A stretch of 64,000 nt of DNA from Sphaerimonospora mesophila NBRC 14179 = JCM 3151. GTDB lineage: Bacteria; Actinomycetota; Actinomycetes; Streptosporangiales; Streptosporangiaceae. Shown one piece after another: positions 62,858 through 64,000 of this stretch. The stretch lies in NCBI GenBank assembly GCA_001552515.1, contig BCRI01000002.1, forward strand, positions 84,715 to 148,714. The letters are read 5' to 3'. The notes under the pieces are model-generated. The model was not told the origin of the DNA. It was given only the letters and a program-made list of their open reading frames with translations, and made no database searches. The stretch's first letter is position 1; every line of letters starts with the position of its first letter. Both the position numbers and the translations under genes were made by a program.

Positions 62858-64000
62858 CCTGGCTCGATCTTCGCCCCGACGATGCCGGATGGGGCTTGGA
62901 CAACCTGCCCTACGGCGTGTTCTCCACCCGGTCCGACGGGCTGGATCGCCGGGTCGGTGTGGCGGTCGGCCGGCACGTCCTGGACCTGGCCGCCGTCGCG
63001 GAAGAGCTGTGGCCCGCCATGGCCGGCACGTTCGCCGAGAGCACACTCGACCGCTTCATGGCGGGTGGCCGGGCCGTGTGGGACGAGACACGCGAACGTA
63101 TCATCGGCTGGCTCACCGATGCCGCCCACGAGCGCGCCGTGCGTCCGCACCTGGTCGGCCGGGACGAGGCGCGGCTCCACCTGCCCATCACCGTCGCCGA
63201 CTACGTCGACTTCTACGCCTCCGAGCACCACGCCACCAACCTCGGCCGGATGTTCCGTCCGGGGCAGGAGCCGCTGACCCCGAACTGGCGGCACCTGCCG
63301 ATCGGCTACCACGGCAGGGCGGGGACGGTCGTGGTCTCCGGCACGCCGGTCGTACGGCCACGCGGGCAGCGCCGTACTCCGGACGGCGACATCGTCTTCG
63401 GCCCGTCGACCCGCCTCGACATCGAGGCCGAGCTGGGATTCGTCGTGGGCGCCCCCTCCACACTGGGCACGCCGGTGCCGATGGAGGAGTTCGCCGAGCA
63501 CGTCTTCGGGGCCTGCCTGGTCAACGACTGGTCGGCCCGGGACATCCAGTCGTGGGAATACGTGCCGCTGGGGCCCTTCCTCGGCAAGTCGTTCGCCACG
63601 TCGATCTCCCCGTGGGTGGTCCCGCTGGCCGCGCTGGAGCACGCCCGGGTGGAGCCGCCGGCACGCGAGCCGAGGCCGCTGCCGTACCTGGACGACACCG
63701 ATGCGGGGCCGTGGGGGTTCGACATCCGGCTGGAGGTGCGCCTCAACGGCCACGTGGTGTCGCGGCCGCCCTTCGCCGGGATGTACTGGACGGCCGCGCA
63801 GCAGCTCGCCCATATGACGGTGAACGGCGCCGGTTTGCGCACCGGAGACCTGTTCGCCTCGGGCACGATCAGCGGGCCACGGCCCGACGATCCTGTTCGC
63901 CTCGGGCACGATCAGCGGGCCACGGCCCGACGAGCGCGGCTCCTTGATCGAGCTCTCCTGGTCGGGCGAGACGCCGATCGAGTTGCCCGACGGGAGCAGG
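62854..64000 (+). pseudogene. fahA: fumarylacetoacetase, frameshifted by a 43-bp duplication (3' end beyond window)
   Basis: Opens with TTG (MTWLDLRPDDAGWGLDNLPYGVFST). Signature elements are intact: YVDFYASEHHATNLGRMFRPG, HLPIGYHGRAGTVVVSG, RLDIEAELGFVVG, FGACLVNDWSARDIQSWEYVPLGPFLGKSFATSISPWVVP and GAGLRTGDLFASGTISGP. Fumarylacetoacetase splits fumarylacetoacetate, the last step of tyrosine breakdown. At 63849-63933 a 42-bp segment occurs twice at an offset of 43 bp, adding one base to the frame. The correct ending (ERGSLIELSWSGETPIELPDG) continues only in the +1 frame. As given, the last part is mistranslated and the enzyme is probably non-functional, unless the duplication is an assembly error. 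Confidence 0.85.
63849..63933 (+). repeat. 43-bp tandem duplication breaking fahA
   Basis: Positions 63849-63890 and 63892-63933 are identical over 42 bp, beginning CCTGTTCGCCTCGGGCACG. The period is 43 bp, not a multiple of three, so it shifts the reading frame by one. Confidence 0.95.

Overview
The window is very GC-rich (about 70% by eye), gene-dense DNA from an actinomycete. The order pafB-pafC-tatA-tatC-helY with a stand-alone 5'-3' exonuclease, the presence of RbpA, Lnt beside polyprenol-phosphomannose synthase, DUF5999 and IcmF, and many leaderless genes with a TANNNT -10 box 6-7 nt before the start codon point to Streptosporangiales or a close relative. That placement is an inference. 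I see no tRNA, rRNA, CRISPR array, prophage or insertion sequence.

Layout. 0-2.3 kb: FKBP end, a cysteine-containing HTH regulator, DUF3291, a hairpin element and a methyltransferase. 2.4-10.8 kb: DUF3866, PafB/PafC, a small membrane protein, TatA, TatC, HelY and the 5'-3' exonuclease. 11-18.3 kb: a lower-GC GNAT, a SpoIIE-type phosphatase, an M24 peptidase, BioB, a Clp/Hsp100 ATPase and an Lrp/AsnC regulator. 18.3-25.6 kb: a tightly overlapping STM4015-STM4015-STM4014-STM4013-STM4012-STM4011 cassette (two LRR proteins, an ATP-grasp protein, a sulfatase-like hydrolase, two radical SAM enzymes). It meets head-on a two-gene DUF6745 operon. This is the best candidate for an undescribed system. 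25.7-32.6 kb: a sugar operon (ROK regulator, ABC importer, GH4 glucosidase, BadF-type kinase) with a clear palindromic operator. 32.8-40.3 kb: HelD, Lnt, Ppm, FxsA, RbpA and an MFS protein. 40.4-46.3 kb: YhaN/YhaO-type DNA-repair ATPase and nuclease, DUF5999 and an RsbW-like kinase. 46.4-53.9 kb: IcmF behind twin operators, a secreted repeat protein that I do not recognise, NhaA, a GNAT and DedA. 54-59.7 kb: a two-component system, a PAF-acetylhydrolase-like lipase and a GntR/ABC operon. 60.2-64 kb: an MFS transporter, an unknown protein and fumarylacetoacetase.

Two themes stand out. First, short-period tandem repeats (12-16 bp) recur throughout, both between genes and in frame inside genes. 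Second, the fumarylacetoacetase gene is broken near its 3' end by a 43-bp tandem duplication that shifts the frame. This is either a real recent mutation or an assembly error.
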